Shown: positions 26,182 through 34,764 of the stretch, piece by piece
How the letters are laid out: each line of letters opens with the position of its first letter
Position numbering within the stretch: position 1 is the first letter of the stretch
Assembly (NCBI RefSeq): GCF_900107765.1
Contig: NZ_FNQY01000014.1
Coordinates: forward strand, 55,577 to 119,576
Direction: 5' to 3'
Length of the DNA: 64,000 bases
Source: Arachidicoccus rhizosphaerae
Lineage (GTDB): Bacteria > Bacteroidota > Bacteroidia > Chitinophagales > Chitinophagaceae
Notes under the pieces: model-generated
What the model saw: only the letters and a program-made list of their open reading frames with translations
What the model was told of the DNA's origin: nothing
Databases searched by the model: none
Program-made: the position numbers and the translations under genes

Positions 26182-26937
26182 TTATTTAACCGTGGTCTCC
26201 ATGGAAACAGATCCTTTATAATTCTTAAACAGGCTGTGCCACTGTAATTTAAGGACACCGATAATGCCTTCTTTGATAATACCCTTACTCATTTTACTGG
26301 CACCATGAGCGCGGTCTTTAAAGGTAATCGGCACTTCCGTAATCTTAAAGCCCAGTTTCCAGGAGGCAAATTTCATTTCGACCTGGAAGGCGTAGCCCAC
26401 AAACTTGATGGCATCAAAATTTATGGCAGAGAGTACTTCATTTCTGTAACAGACAAACCCGGCCGTCGGATCTCCGACAGGCATCCAGGTGATAATCCGG
26501 GTATATAAGGCGCCCCCTTTAGAATAGATTCTTCGGTCTAAGGGCCAGTTCTGGATCGCGCCACCCTTGACATAGCGGCTGCCGATCGCCACATCGGCAC
26601 CTGCTGTTTTACAGGCCAGGTATAATCTTTCCAGATCATCCGGGTTATGGGAAAAATCAGCGTCCATTTCAAAAATAAACTGGTAATCCCTGGCAATGGC
26701 CCATTTAAAACCATGGATATAGGCTGTGCCGAGCCCCAGTTTACCGGTTCTCTGCTCCAGGAATAGCTGATTGGGGAATTCTTTTATTAACTCCTTGACA
26801 ATCATTGCAGTGCCGTCCGGGGAGCCGTCGTCAATAATTAAGATATGGTAGTTCAGGTGCATAGAGAATACATAACGAACAATCGCTTCTACATTCTCTT
26901 TTTCATTATAGGTGGGTATGATAACAAGTTTCTCCAA
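26182..26937 (-). CDS. Polyprenol-phosphate mannosyltransferase-like GT2 (Dpm1 type)
   Basis: A 251-aa GT2 enzyme of the dolichyl/polyprenyl-phosphate mannose synthase group. Signatures are LVIIPTYNEKENVEAIV, IDDGSPDGTA (about residues 35-45), FEMDADFSHNPDDL with the DxD donor/metal site (about 89-103), YVKGGAIQNWPLDRR and VPITFKDRAHGASKMS. No C-terminal membrane helices are present, as in the short Dpm1 form. It likely makes polyprenyl-phosphate sugar for protein or envelope glycosylation. The 274 bp behind it (25908-26181) hold no gene. Confidence 0.92.
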   Translation of the reverse strand: MEKLVIIPTYNEKENVEAIVRYVFSMHLNYHILIIDDGSPDGTAMIVKELIKEFPNQLFLEQRTGKLGLGTAYIHGFKWAIARDYQFIFEMDADFSHNPDDLERLYLACKTAGADVAIGSRYVKGGAIQNWPLDRRIYSKGGALYTRIITWMPVGDPTAGFVCYRNEVLSAINFDAIKFVGYAFQVEMKFASWKLGFKITEVPITFKDRAHGASKMSKGIIKEGIIGVLKLQWHSLFKNYKGSVSMETTVK

Positions 26938-27009
26938 AAAAGGGTAATTTGATGCTGAAAATAAGGATTAAAAATATATAATTCTCAGGGTTTTTATGTT
27001 AAAGACATT

Positions 27010-27780
27010 TTATTTTTTACCTGGAAAAACCTGTTTAAAGATTTCAGAGACGACTTGTTTGGTGTGTAAGGGGAAATCGCCGCGCATCATCCAGTCATAA
27101 TACTGCGGTTCTTCCCTGAATACAAGATGGGCTGCCTTGCCCTTATATTTTCCAAAATTAAAGATGATTTCTTCGTCCTTATAGACAAACCTGCGGGCCA
27201 TATCCACAATTTTATCCTCTCCGGTAAACTGTAATATACTGTTGAGGTTATCTCCGATAATAGGATATTTATCTATCTGTGCCTGCAGCACTTCCCAGGT
27301 AGCCTCCACATCCGCAGTGGCGGTGTGCGCATCCTCGAGGTTTTTATGACAATAGAACTGATAGGCCGCACTCAGCGTTCTGGGTTCCATTTTATGGTAG
27401 ATCTTCTGTACGTCCAGCAGCCTTCTGCCGGTGAGAGAAAAAGGCACACCGGTTCTTAAAAACTCTTCTACCAGAAGGGGGACATCAAAACGGTTTGAGT
27501 TATACCCTCCCAGGTCGCAGTTCTCTAAAAAATCCGCAACCTCCTGGGCAATCTGCTGAAAAACAGGAGCATCTCGTACCATCTCATCCGTAATGCCATG
27601 TATATCAGAGGACTCCTTGGGTATGGGCATCCCTGGGTTGACCAGCCGTCTGTAACGGACCTTTTCCGCTTCGGGGCTGATGCGAACAATCGCCAGTTCC
27701 ACAATCCGGTCCGTGGCCGGATTTACACCGGTAGACTCAATATCAAAAAAGGCCAGGGGTCTGTTCAGCGTGATGTTCAT
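27010..27780 (-). CDS. DEDDh 3'-5' exonuclease (Pol III epsilon-like)
   Basis: A 256-aa exonuclease. The ExoI motif is FFDIESTGVNPATDRIVE (about residues 11-28), the second acidic motif is GYNSRFDVPLL-like (GGYNSNRFDVPLL), and the third is LEDAHTATADVEATW, with His and Asp in DEDDh spacing. The C-terminal extension (FNFGKYKGKAAHLVFREEPQYYDWMMRGDF) is a domain often fused to such nucleases in Bacteroidota. An in-frame upstream extension of 40 residues exists but is hydrophobic and non-conserved, so ATG 27780 is chosen. It may proofread or act in repair. Confidence 0.88.
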   Translation of the reverse strand: MNITLNRPLAFFDIESTGVNPATDRIVELAIVRISPEAEKVRYRRLVNPGMPIPKESSDIHGITDEMVRDAPVFQQIAQEVADFLENCDLGGYNSNRFDVPLLVEEFLRTGVPFSLTGRRLLDVQKIYHKMEPRTLSAAYQFYCHKNLEDAHTATADVEATWEVLQAQIDKYPIIGDNLNSILQFTGEDKIVDMARRFVYKDEEIIFNFGKYKGKAAHLVFREEPQYYDWMMRGDFPLHTKQVVSEIFKQVFPGKK

Positions 27781-27939
27781 GGTATATGGTATGATAATGA
27801 ATTTGAATATTACTGATGTAGCCGCCAAAAATACCGGGGCCAAATCAGGCAGGAAAGGTAAGAAGGATTTACGTAAAAAGGTGGTTTTGATGAAAACCAC
27901 CTTCTCTGAAAGCTTTTCTAAAGGGAATAAAGATACCGG

Positions 27940-29301
27940 CTAGCTCAGTGACGCTATCCAGCCCTGCAGGTCCAGACCGTCATAGTTCCCGCTGCTCATC
28001 AGTAAAATACTCAGGTTCTCAGGCGGCGTACTTTCCAGGATTTTTGCCAGCGCCTCCTTGTCATGGATGACCTGTAAGCCCGGTTTATCAAATCCGTCCT
28101 GAACGGCCTGCTCCGGTAAGGGGGCCATTTTTTTCATGGCCAGCGCATGCGGGGTATAAAATACAACCGCCAGGTCAGCGGCCTCCATCGCTCCTTTGTA
28201 TTGCTGCATAAATTCAATATTTAAGCTGCTGTAGGTGTGCAACTCTAAAACAGCCAGTAGCCGGCGGTCGGTAAATTGTTGTTTTACCGCCTGAATGGTG
28301 GCTTTGACCTTACTGGGGGCATGGGCGAAGTCTCTGAAAACGCTGAGCTTTCTGCCCGGGTCCTGATAGAGCAGTTCCAGCCTTTTGGCAGCTCCTGTAA
28401 AGCTGGCTGCTGCCTGTAAGATCTGGGATGTCGTAAGCCCCAGGTTTTTACAGACCAGATAAGCGGCATTCAGATTTAAGAGGTTATGATCCCCGAAAAC
28501 TTTCAGCGCCGTTTGTTCTCCTTCCAGGGTAACATAGGTTACGCCGTCTTGTATGTGATGCTCGGGTATCTGATAAGGCGCGTAGCGGATATCCTGGCGC
28601 CTGGCGGCCTCAACGAGGTCTTTTAAGACGGGATCGGACTGATTATAAATCAGCAGTCCGCCCGGTTCAATTTTCTGAATAAATATCCGGAACTGTTCCA
28701 GGTAAAAGTCAAAAGTGGGAAAAACATTGATATGGTCCCAGGCGATACCGGTGATCACGGCAATGTGCGGGAACAGGAAATGAAATTTAGGTACCGGTTT
28801 TAAAGCACTGGCGGGATACTCGTCAGCCTCCGCCACGAGTACCGGTGCATCCGTGATCTGCACGCTCTGGGAAAACCCTTCCAGGCGGGCACCGACCAGG
28901 TAGTCAAAACGCTGGCCTGCGTGGGATAAGATATGCATCACCATGGCGGTGGTAGAGGTCTTGCCATGGCTGCCGCCGATGGCAACCCTTGTTTTGCCCT
29001 TGCTCTCCTGATAGATATATTCGGGGAAAGAATAAATCTTAAGGCCCAGCTCCTGCGCTTTTAACAGCTCAGGGTTATCACTGCGGGCATGCATGCCGAC
29101 AATAACCGCGTCCAGATCCGGGGTAATCAGGTTTGCATCCCAGCCTTCTTTATGAGGCAGCAGGCCTGCCACTTCAAGTACAGTTTTAGCCGGATCAAAA
29201 ATCTCATCGTCTGAACCGGTAATCTGATAACCTTTATTATGTAAAGCAATGGCCAGCTGATGCATGACGCTGCCACCAATAGATATAAAATGGATCCGCA
29301 T
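27940..29301 (-). CDS. mpl: UDP-MurNAc:tripeptide ligase (murein peptide recycling)
   Basis: A 453-aa Mur-ligase-fold enzyme. The N-terminus MRIHFISIGGSVMHQLAIAL and GYQITGSDDEIFDPAK are typical of Mpl, as distinct from MurC. The ATP site is GGSHGKTSTTAMVMHIL (about residues 109-125), followed by VLVAEADEYPASAL and the C-terminal DFAHAPSKVKATIQAV. Mpl attaches the recycled L-Ala-D-Glu-mDAP tripeptide to UDP-MurNAc in the cytoplasm. Length is normal. Confidence 0.94.
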   Translation of the reverse strand: MRIHFISIGGSVMHQLAIALHNKGYQITGSDDEIFDPAKTVLEVAGLLPHKEGWDANLITPDLDAVIVGMHARSDNPELLKAQELGLKIYSFPEYIYQESKGKTRVAIGGSHGKTSTTAMVMHILSHAGQRFDYLVGARLEGFSQSVQITDAPVLVAEADEYPASALKPVPKFHFLFPHIAVITGIAWDHINVFPTFDFYLEQFRIFIQKIEPGGLLIYNQSDPVLKDLVEAARRQDIRYAPYQIPEHHIQDGVTYVTLEGEQTALKVFGDHNLLNLNAAYLVCKNLGLTTSQILQAAASFTGAAKRLELLYQDPGRKLSVFRDFAHAPSKVKATIQAVKQQFTDRRLLAVLELHTYSSLNIEFMQQYKGAMEAADLAVVFYTPHALAMKKMAPLPEQAVQDGFDKPGLQVIHDKEALAKILESTPPENLSILLMSSGNYDGLDLQGWIASLS

Positions 29302-29461
29302 ATATATTCGTTATGAATCAATGAAAAACCAAAGGTCACAAAAAATTGTGAGCTACCGGCTATCCACTCCCCAAATTAATGAAAAAACAAAAAGAAAGGT
29401 TTAAACAGGCCTTGTTAGGAGACCAACACTTAAGTTCACCAGGGCTTAAGCAGACCAGCTA

Positions 29462-30769
29462 TCAAATGACTGGCGGGTCGGTTGACTGCTTAACCGCTAC
29501 CGGCTCGTAACCGGCCGGCAGCGGCCGGTGCTCCACTACATGCTTAAACAAAGGTTCTTCAATGGCTTTCTCGCTTTTGGCGATCACTACGGTGGCCACA
29601 CTATTGCCGATGACATTTACGATGGCCCGGCCTTCACTCATAAAGCGGTCCACACCGATTAAAAGTGCCAGCCCTTCAATAGGAATAATCTTCAGTGCCG
29701 CCAGGGTAGAAGTGAGCACTAAAAATCCGGAGCCGGTAACGCCGGCCGCCCCTTTACTGCTGATTAATAGGACGGCAATGATCCCCAGCTCATGGCCAAG
29801 GGTCAGCGGTACATGAAAGACCTGGGCCAGAAATATCACAGACATGCTCAGATAAATACTGGTGCCATCCAGGTTAAAGCTATAGCCTGCCGGGATCACC
29901 AGACCCACTACGCCTTTATCCAGTCCTGCTTTTTGCAGTTTTTCCATGAGGTTGGGCAAGACGACCTCACTGCTGCTGGTGCCCAGCACAATTAAAATCT
30001 CTTCTTTGATATAGCCCAGGAGTTTCCAGAGACTGAATTTATAACAGTAAGCAATCAGGTTCAGGGCCACAAATATAAACAGCAGACCGGTCAGGTAGAA
30101 GGTACAGAGCAGTTTACCCAGGGCCACCAGACTGCCAAAACCAAACTGCCCGATGGTATAGGCCATACCGCCAAAGGCGCCGATGGGGCTTACCTTTACC
30201 ACCAGGTGTAAAATATTAAACAATACCTGGTTGAGTTTTTCAAAAAAATGAATCACGCTTTGTCTGCCAGACCCCATTTTGGATAAGCCGATACTAAAGA
30301 GGATGCCAAATAGTAAAATCTGCAGGATATCTCCCTTGGCAAAGGCGTCCACGATATTGGCAGGCACCAGATTGGAGATAAAATGGCCCCAATCCATAGA
30401 CGTGGAAGCGGTGTCCATCTTTTGCATACCGGCCGCTGCGGCCGGCAGGTGCGCTTTGGGGATACCCGTGCCGGGTTGAATAAAATGAGTGACAACAAGG
30501 CCTATTATAAGGGCAAAAGTCGTGATGATCTCAAAATACAAAATGGCCTTGCCGCCGATTCTGCCTACTTTTTTCATCTCTCCTGCGCCTGACATCCCCA
30601 GCACCAGGCAGGCGAAGATGACAGGGGCAATCACCATACGGATTAAATTGATATACATGTCGGCGATAATCTTTGCTGCTCCTGAAAAGGACGGCACCAG
30701 ATAGCCGACTAAGATCCCAAGGACAATTCCTATTAAGACCTGTACATACAGAATTTTCAGATACTTCAT
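29462..30769 (-). CDS. Dicarboxylate/glutamate:cation symporter (DAACS family)
   Basis: A 435-aa membrane carrier. Signatures are LIRMVIAPVIFACLVLGMSG (about residues 42-61), the serine-rich re-entrant loop LGTSSSEVVLPNLMEKL (about 274-290), PAGYSFNLDGTSIYLSMSVIFLAQ (about 302-325) and the substrate-site block GVDRFMSEGRAIVNVIGNSVATVVIAK (about 375-400). It imports C4-dicarboxylates or glutamate/aspartate with Na+ or H+. Which of these cannot be decided by eye. It is a single gene, divergent from ytxJ. Confidence 0.93.
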   Translation of the reverse strand: MKYLKILYVQVLIGIVLGILVGYLVPSFSGAAKIIADMYINLIRMVIAPVIFACLVLGMSGAGEMKKVGRIGGKAILYFEIITTFALIIGLVVTHFIQPGTGIPKAHLPAAAAGMQKMDTASTSMDWGHFISNLVPANIVDAFAKGDILQILLFGILFSIGLSKMGSGRQSVIHFFEKLNQVLFNILHLVVKVSPIGAFGGMAYTIGQFGFGSLVALGKLLCTFYLTGLLFIFVALNLIAYCYKFSLWKLLGYIKEEILIVLGTSSSEVVLPNLMEKLQKAGLDKGVVGLVIPAGYSFNLDGTSIYLSMSVIFLAQVFHVPLTLGHELGIIAVLLISSKGAAGVTGSGFLVLTSTLAALKIIPIEGLALLIGVDRFMSEGRAIVNVIGNSVATVVIAKSEKAIEEPLFKHVVEHRPLPAGYEPVAVKQSTDPPVI

Positions 30770-31189
30770 GTGTTAGATAAAAAGAGTGACTGCAATATGG
30801 ACCACCTTTAAAAAAATCAGGACGGCTCCCTATTAAATGCGCCTTTAACCGAACATTAACGCTACAGTGAATGTATGATTTTTCGTCGGATAATGAATAT
30901 AAAGCGGTAGGATTTATAACAGGTCGAGTCTGTCAATCAGATAGATTCAGGGTTTTGCCCAAAGCCATTATTACAGCTGCTTAATAAAAATCATCGTTAA
31001 GCCTGTAAGTTTTAACGGGTGACCGTAAAAGTATAGTGGTTGAAAGCTGGCTTCTGCCAGTCCATGCGCAGCAGGTATGCAACAATGATGTACCTTTGTT
31101 CAAATAATCTTCACTTCCCAGTTTGGGCTAATGACGGATTATGGATAATTCAAAGATTAGAAAACTTAAAATCAGGATTTATTACCCTT
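30770..31189 (+). promoter_or_regulatory. Divergent spacer; -7 box for ytxJ
   Basis: A 420-bp gap between the symporter gene (minus) and ytxJ (plus). TACCTTTG at 31090-31097 matches the TAnnTTTG box and would start ytxJ mRNA near 31104, about 85 nt upstream of its ATG. No TTG is visible at the expected -33 position. An in-frame extension of ytxJ runs through this box and is therefore taken as non-coding. Nothing else was recognised. Confidence 0.4.
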
Positions 31190-31546
31190 ATGTTGAATGT
31201 AAACGCTGGCGTTGACTGGCAACCCTTAGACAGTGCTGAAGTGTTAGAAAAGCTTATCCAGGACTCTTTTCATAAACCGCAGATTATTTTCAAGCACAGT
31301 ATCTCTTGTCCTACGAGTGCTATGGCTAAAAGCAGACTGGACCGTTCCTGCGTCATTGAGCAGGCAGATTATTATCTGCTGGACCTGTGGAACTACCGGG
31401 ATATGTCTAATATGGTGGCACATAAATTTGGTGTGGAACATCAGTCGCCCCAGATTTTAATTATCTCCGCAGGTAAATGCGTGTATAACGAAAGCCATTA
31501 CGGGATCACCCAGGAACGTATCCAGGCAGAGGTAGCCGCTATCTGA
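31190..31546 (+). CDS. ytxJ: Bacillithiol-system redox protein YtxJ
   Basis: A 118-aa thioredoxin-fold monothiol protein. The redox site is in FKHSISCPTSAMAKSRLD (Cys near residue 37), typical of YtxJ, followed by YYLLDLWNYRDMSNMVAHKFGVEHQSPQILIIS with the Pro-containing loop. Proteins of this family belong to the bacillithiol system used for de-bacillithiolation in Firmicutes and Bacteroidota. ATG 31190 is chosen because the preceding 50 in-frame residues are not conserved and contain the promoter box. The last 8 bp overlap the convergent dnaG gene. Confidence 0.88.
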   Translation: MLNVNAGVDWQPLDSAEVLEKLIQDSFHKPQIIFKHSISCPTSAMAKSRLDRSCVIEQADYYLLDLWNYRDMSNMVAHKFGVEHQSPQILIISAGKCVYNESHYGITQERIQAEVAAI

Positions 31547-33512
31547 AAATAACGGTACCTAACTGATCGGTGAGGTTTTTTTCCTCCTGTTTTAAATGCT
31601 TTTGTATGGAGAGCTGTTTTAGCTGCTCCTCAAAATCAGTGCAGTCCATGATTTCCTTTTGGGTGATCTCCAGCATTTGCTTGATCTTTCTGAGCTTAAA
31701 ATAAATGACACTGTTTTGTGCATCCTGCCTGGAAAGATCCCGGTTGACGATGCTGTCTGATTTTTTACCCGGAATCTTCTCATCCCAGCGTCTGCTGATC
31801 TCATATGGGGTGAGGGTGATGGACACGACCAGTTCCTGTAAGCTTTTATCCTCTATATACTGAAAGGAAGCCACATCCGGCTCTCTGCCTTCATTGTATT
31901 CTTTTCTGTAATACTCCAGCAGCTTTTCGTTGAGTTCATTTTCAAAGGGGAACCCCTGGATCTCATCAAAGATATAATCCGCGATGGTCCATTTCTCCTT
32001 CCAGGGCCTGAGGCCAAAATCTAATAAGACCCGAAGCAGGTTCTTCTCCTGGATATTACCGGTATCCAGTGTCGCTAATTCCTGGGCGGCTGCCGACTGG
32101 TGAATATCTTCAGGCTGTCCCTCAGCATACTCCGGCGGCAGTCCCGGCTCATCCGGTTGGTAGCGCTGATCCTGGTTTTGTTTTTTCTCCAGCTTGGTCA
32201 GCTGATCTCTTCTGTATTTATTGACCAGTGTGGTAAGACCGTGTTCATCGATTTTTAAAACATCGGAGCACTGGCGGATATATTCCTGCTGCTTGGTAAA
32301 GTCCTCGGCCTTACTGATCTTACTTAAGGATTCTGCAATCCGGTTAACGGCGTCGTTTTTCTTGGTAATATCTGTTCCCGCGTCCTTGAGTAAGATCTCC
32401 AGCTGGAACAGGATAAAATCCTTTTTATTGTCCTGGATAAAGTTCCGGAACTTTTCTGCACCCAGACTACGGACATAGCTGTCAGGGTCTTCCCCGTCCG
32501 GTATCAGTACCAGCCGGACGTTGAGTCCTTCCTCCAGCGCCATGTCCAGACCTCTGAGGGCCGCCTTGATGCCGGCATTATCCCCGTCATAGATAATGGT
32601 CAGGTTCTGGGTATATTTTTTAATCAGCCGGAGCTGTTCGATGGTAAGGGAAGTCCCGCCGCTGGCCACCACGTTTTCTATGCCGGCCTGCGCCAGCCCC
32701 AGCACATCGGTATATCCTTCTACGAGCAGGCATTCATTTTCTTTATCAATAGCGTGCCTGGCAAAATAGCTGCCGTATAAAATCCGGCTTTTGACATAGA
32801 TCTCGTTTTCCGGCGTATTGATATACTTGGGCGCTTTGTCTTTTTTGCCGATGATTCTGGCGCCGAACCCGATGACTTTCCCGGAATTATTATGAATGGG
32901 GAAAATAATCCGGCCCCGGTAATTATCCTGCAGCCGGTCCTGATAGCTGCGTACCAGACCTGATTTTAACAGGATGTCCCGGCTAAATTGTTGCTTTACC
33001 GCTTCCTTACTCAGGCTGTCTGACTGGTCCGGGTTATACCCCAGGCCGAACTTTTCAATAATCGGCCGGTTAAAGCCTCTTTCTTTCAGATAGCTCAGGG
33101 CGATATGTTCACCTTCTTCAGAGTGCACCAGCTGTTCATGGAAAAACTGCTGGGCAAAACCGTTGACAATATACAGGCTTTCGGCAGCCTGCATCTGTTC
33201 TCTGGCCTGATCGCTCATGGCGGTCTCTTCTACAGCAATGCCGTAGCGCCTGGCCAGCCATTTAATGGCTTCCACGTAGCTGTATTTCTCATGCTCCATG
33301 ACAAAAGTGATGGCATTGCCGCTTTTGCCACAGCCAAAGCATTTAAAAATACCCTTGCTCTGTGAGACATTAAAGGAGGGGGTTTTCTCCCCGTGAAAAG
33401 GGCAGAGCCCCAGATAATTAGATCCCCGCCGTCTGAGTTTTACGAACTCGCCTACCACATCGACAATGTCGATGCGGTCAGTGACTTCTCGTATGGTTTC
33501 CGGGGCGATCAT
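31539..33512 (-). CDS. dnaG: DNA primase
   Basis: A 657-aa primase that makes RNA primers at the replication fork. The CHC2 zinc domain is at the N-terminus (LCPFHGEKTPSFNVS and GIFKCFGCGKSGNAI, about residues 38-66). The catalytic core and Toprim domain follow (YRGRIIFPIHNNSGKVIGFGAR, LLVEGYTDVLGL at about 262-273, IYDGDNAGIKAALRG at about 306-320). A variable C-terminal helicase-binding region ends the protein. Length fits Bacteroidota DnaG. It is convergent with ytxJ. Confidence 0.96.
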   Translation of the reverse strand: MIAPETIREVTDRIDIVDVVGEFVKLRRRGSNYLGLCPFHGEKTPSFNVSQSKGIFKCFGCGKSGNAITFVMEHEKYSYVEAIKWLARRYGIAVEETAMSDQAREQMQAAESLYIVNGFAQQFFHEQLVHSEEGEHIALSYLKERGFNRPIIEKFGLGYNPDQSDSLSKEAVKQQFSRDILLKSGLVRSYQDRLQDNYRGRIIFPIHNNSGKVIGFGARIIGKKDKAPKYINTPENEIYVKSRILYGSYFARHAIDKENECLLVEGYTDVLGLAQAGIENVVASGGTSLTIEQLRLIKKYTQNLTIIYDGDNAGIKAALRGLDMALEEGLNVRLVLIPDGEDPDSYVRSLGAEKFRNFIQDNKKDFILFQLEILLKDAGTDITKKNDAVNRIAESLSKISKAEDFTKQQEYIRQCSDVLKIDEHGLTTLVNKYRRDQLTKLEKKQNQDQRYQPDEPGLPPEYAEGQPEDIHQSAAAQELATLDTGNIQEKNLLRVLLDFGLRPWKEKWTIADYIFDEIQGFPFENELNEKLLEYYRKEYNEGREPDVASFQYIEDKSLQELVVSITLTPYEISRRWDEKIPGKKSDSIVNRDLSRQDAQNSVIYFKLRKIKQMLEITQKEIMDCTDFEEQLKQLSIQKHLKQEEKNLTDQLGTVIFR

Positions 33513-33569
33513 GGGTCAGGGGACTTTAAAAGTAGCTGAATAATATAAAAATGCCGCAAACAAAGGGTT

Positions 33570-33986
33570 TTAAGCCTTTTTACGAATAAAAGAAACGATG
33601 AGCAAAATCCATGCGGCAATAAAACAAAATCCGCCAATAGGAGTAATCACACCATATTTAAACAGGTCGGGATTAGCCGTGCCCATGGCATAGGTCAACA
33701 GGTATAAGGAACCGCTGAATAGCAGGATACCTGCAATAAAAAGACAACCGGCCCATTTCAGGCAGTTAGGTCGCGGGCTGAAAGCCCATAAAATACCCAC
33801 AGCCAGCAGGGCAAAAACATGATACATCTGATAGCGGACGCCGGTCTCGAAGATCTCAAAGGCTTCCGTCGTTACCCGGCCTTTGATGCCGTGCGCCCCA
33901 AAGGCGCCCAGGATAATGCTCAGAAGACCGATAAAGGCCGCTGCTTGTATAAAACAGGTATTGATTTTTAGGGGTTGATGTTGCAT
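33570..33986 (-). CDS. DUF423 membrane protein
   Basis: A 138-aa protein with four hydrophobic helices. The DUF423 core AAAFIGLLSIILGAFGAHGIKGR (about residues 15-37) and FETGVRYQMYHVFALLAVGIL (about 45-65) are clear, as are the later FIAGILLFSGSLYLLTYAMG and ITPIGGFCFIAAWILL. The family is widespread and of unknown function. It stands between dnaG and aroK on the same strand. Confidence 0.92.
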   Translation of the reverse strand: MQHQPLKINTCFIQAAAFIGLLSIILGAFGAHGIKGRVTTEAFEIFETGVRYQMYHVFALLAVGILWAFSPRPNCLKWAGCLFIAGILLFSGSLYLLTYAMGTANPDLFKYGVITPIGGFCFIAAWILLIVSFIRKKA

Positions 33987-34077
33987 GTGTTCAGAAATTT
34001 ATAAAATGGTAGTGCTGCATAATGTGTACCGTGTATTGACTCGTATGTCTTATAAAATCAATAGGCTATCCTACGGC

Positions 34078-34587
34078 TCAGCTTTGTTGCTGTAAAATGT
34101 TTTCAAAGAGCTGGATGGATATACTCCCTTCACCCAGTCGGTATCTGGCCTGGCTGTAAAAGGGTGTCCGCTCACGGAGTTTCTGCTCGATAAAAGTCCG
34201 CAGTTCATGGTCAGCCAGCCTTGCCACCAGGGGCCGCTCGTGCTTCCCTTGTTTTAGCCTTCCGATGACAATGCCAATCGGCTCGTCCAGCCAGATGGTA
34301 ATCCCCATACGGTTCATATATTCCATATTGCCCAGATGGCAGGGGGCGCCGCCGCCGGTGGCCATTACAAAATCACCGGCTTCGCTGTATTTGCGTAAGG
34401 TCTGAGACTCAATTTCTCTAAAACCCTGTTCTCCTTTCTGCTCAAAGATTTCGGCAATGGTGCAGCCCTGTTCTTTTTCAATCACCTCATCCAGGTCCAG
34501 ATGCGGAAGCGCCAGCCTGCGGGCCAGTTTGGCAGCCCAGTGGGATTTTCCCACGCCCATCATTCCTACTAAATAGATTTTTGCCAT
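34078..34587 (-). CDS. aroK: Shikimate kinase
   Basis: A 169-aa P-loop kinase phosphorylating shikimate in the chorismate pathway. Visible motifs are KIYLVGMMGVGKSHWAAKLA (Walker A, residues 3-22), HLDLDEVIEKEQG (shikimate-binding Asp), the FREIESQTLRKY region, MATGGGAPCH (about 75-84) and RPLVARL in the lid. Length and order are typical. The ATG lies in a divergent spacer shared with the hexosaminidase gene. Confidence 0.95.
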   Translation of the reverse strand: MAKIYLVGMMGVGKSHWAAKLARRLALPHLDLDEVIEKEQGCTIAEIFEQKGEQGFREIESQTLRKYSEAGDFVMATGGGAPCHLGNMEYMNRMGITIWLDEPIGIVIGRLKQGKHERPLVARLADHELRTFIEQKLRERTPFYSQARYRLGEGSISIQLFENILQQQS

Positions 34588-34633
34588 AAATACGTATCAA
34601 ATGCGCCAAAAGTACAAATTTATAGATAGACTA

Positions 34634-34721
34634 TCTCTTAAAAAAATAAGAGAACCAGCGGTAAATGTCTTAAATTTACCGCTGTAAATTCTCTTGATAT
34701 GTCATACATTTTTTAAGAGAA
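34634..34721. promoter_or_regulatory. Alternating inverted repeats between aroK and the hexosaminidase gene
   Basis: Four alternating copies of one heptamer occur: TCTCTTA (34634-34640), TAAGAGA (34647-34653), TTCTCTT (34689-34695) and AAGAGAA (34715-34721). Copies 2 and 3 flank a perfect 10-bp stem, AGCGGTAAAT (34657-34666) / ATTTACCGCT (34674-34683). Copies 1+2, 2+3 or 3+4 can pair, so alternative hairpins are possible in either transcript. Confidence 0.5.
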
Positions 34722-34764
34722 TTCCGGTGGCGCGAAACGGCAGGATATACTTGCCGCCTTGATA

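Noticed and set aside
27781..27900. N-terminal extension of the DEDDh exonuclease
   Set aside because: The exonuclease fold starts at MNITLNRPLAFFDIE; the upstream residues are hydrophobic, non-conserved and probably untranslated.
31040..31189. N-terminal extension of YtxJ
   Set aside because: It runs through a TAnnTTTG promoter box and has no YtxJ-like content.
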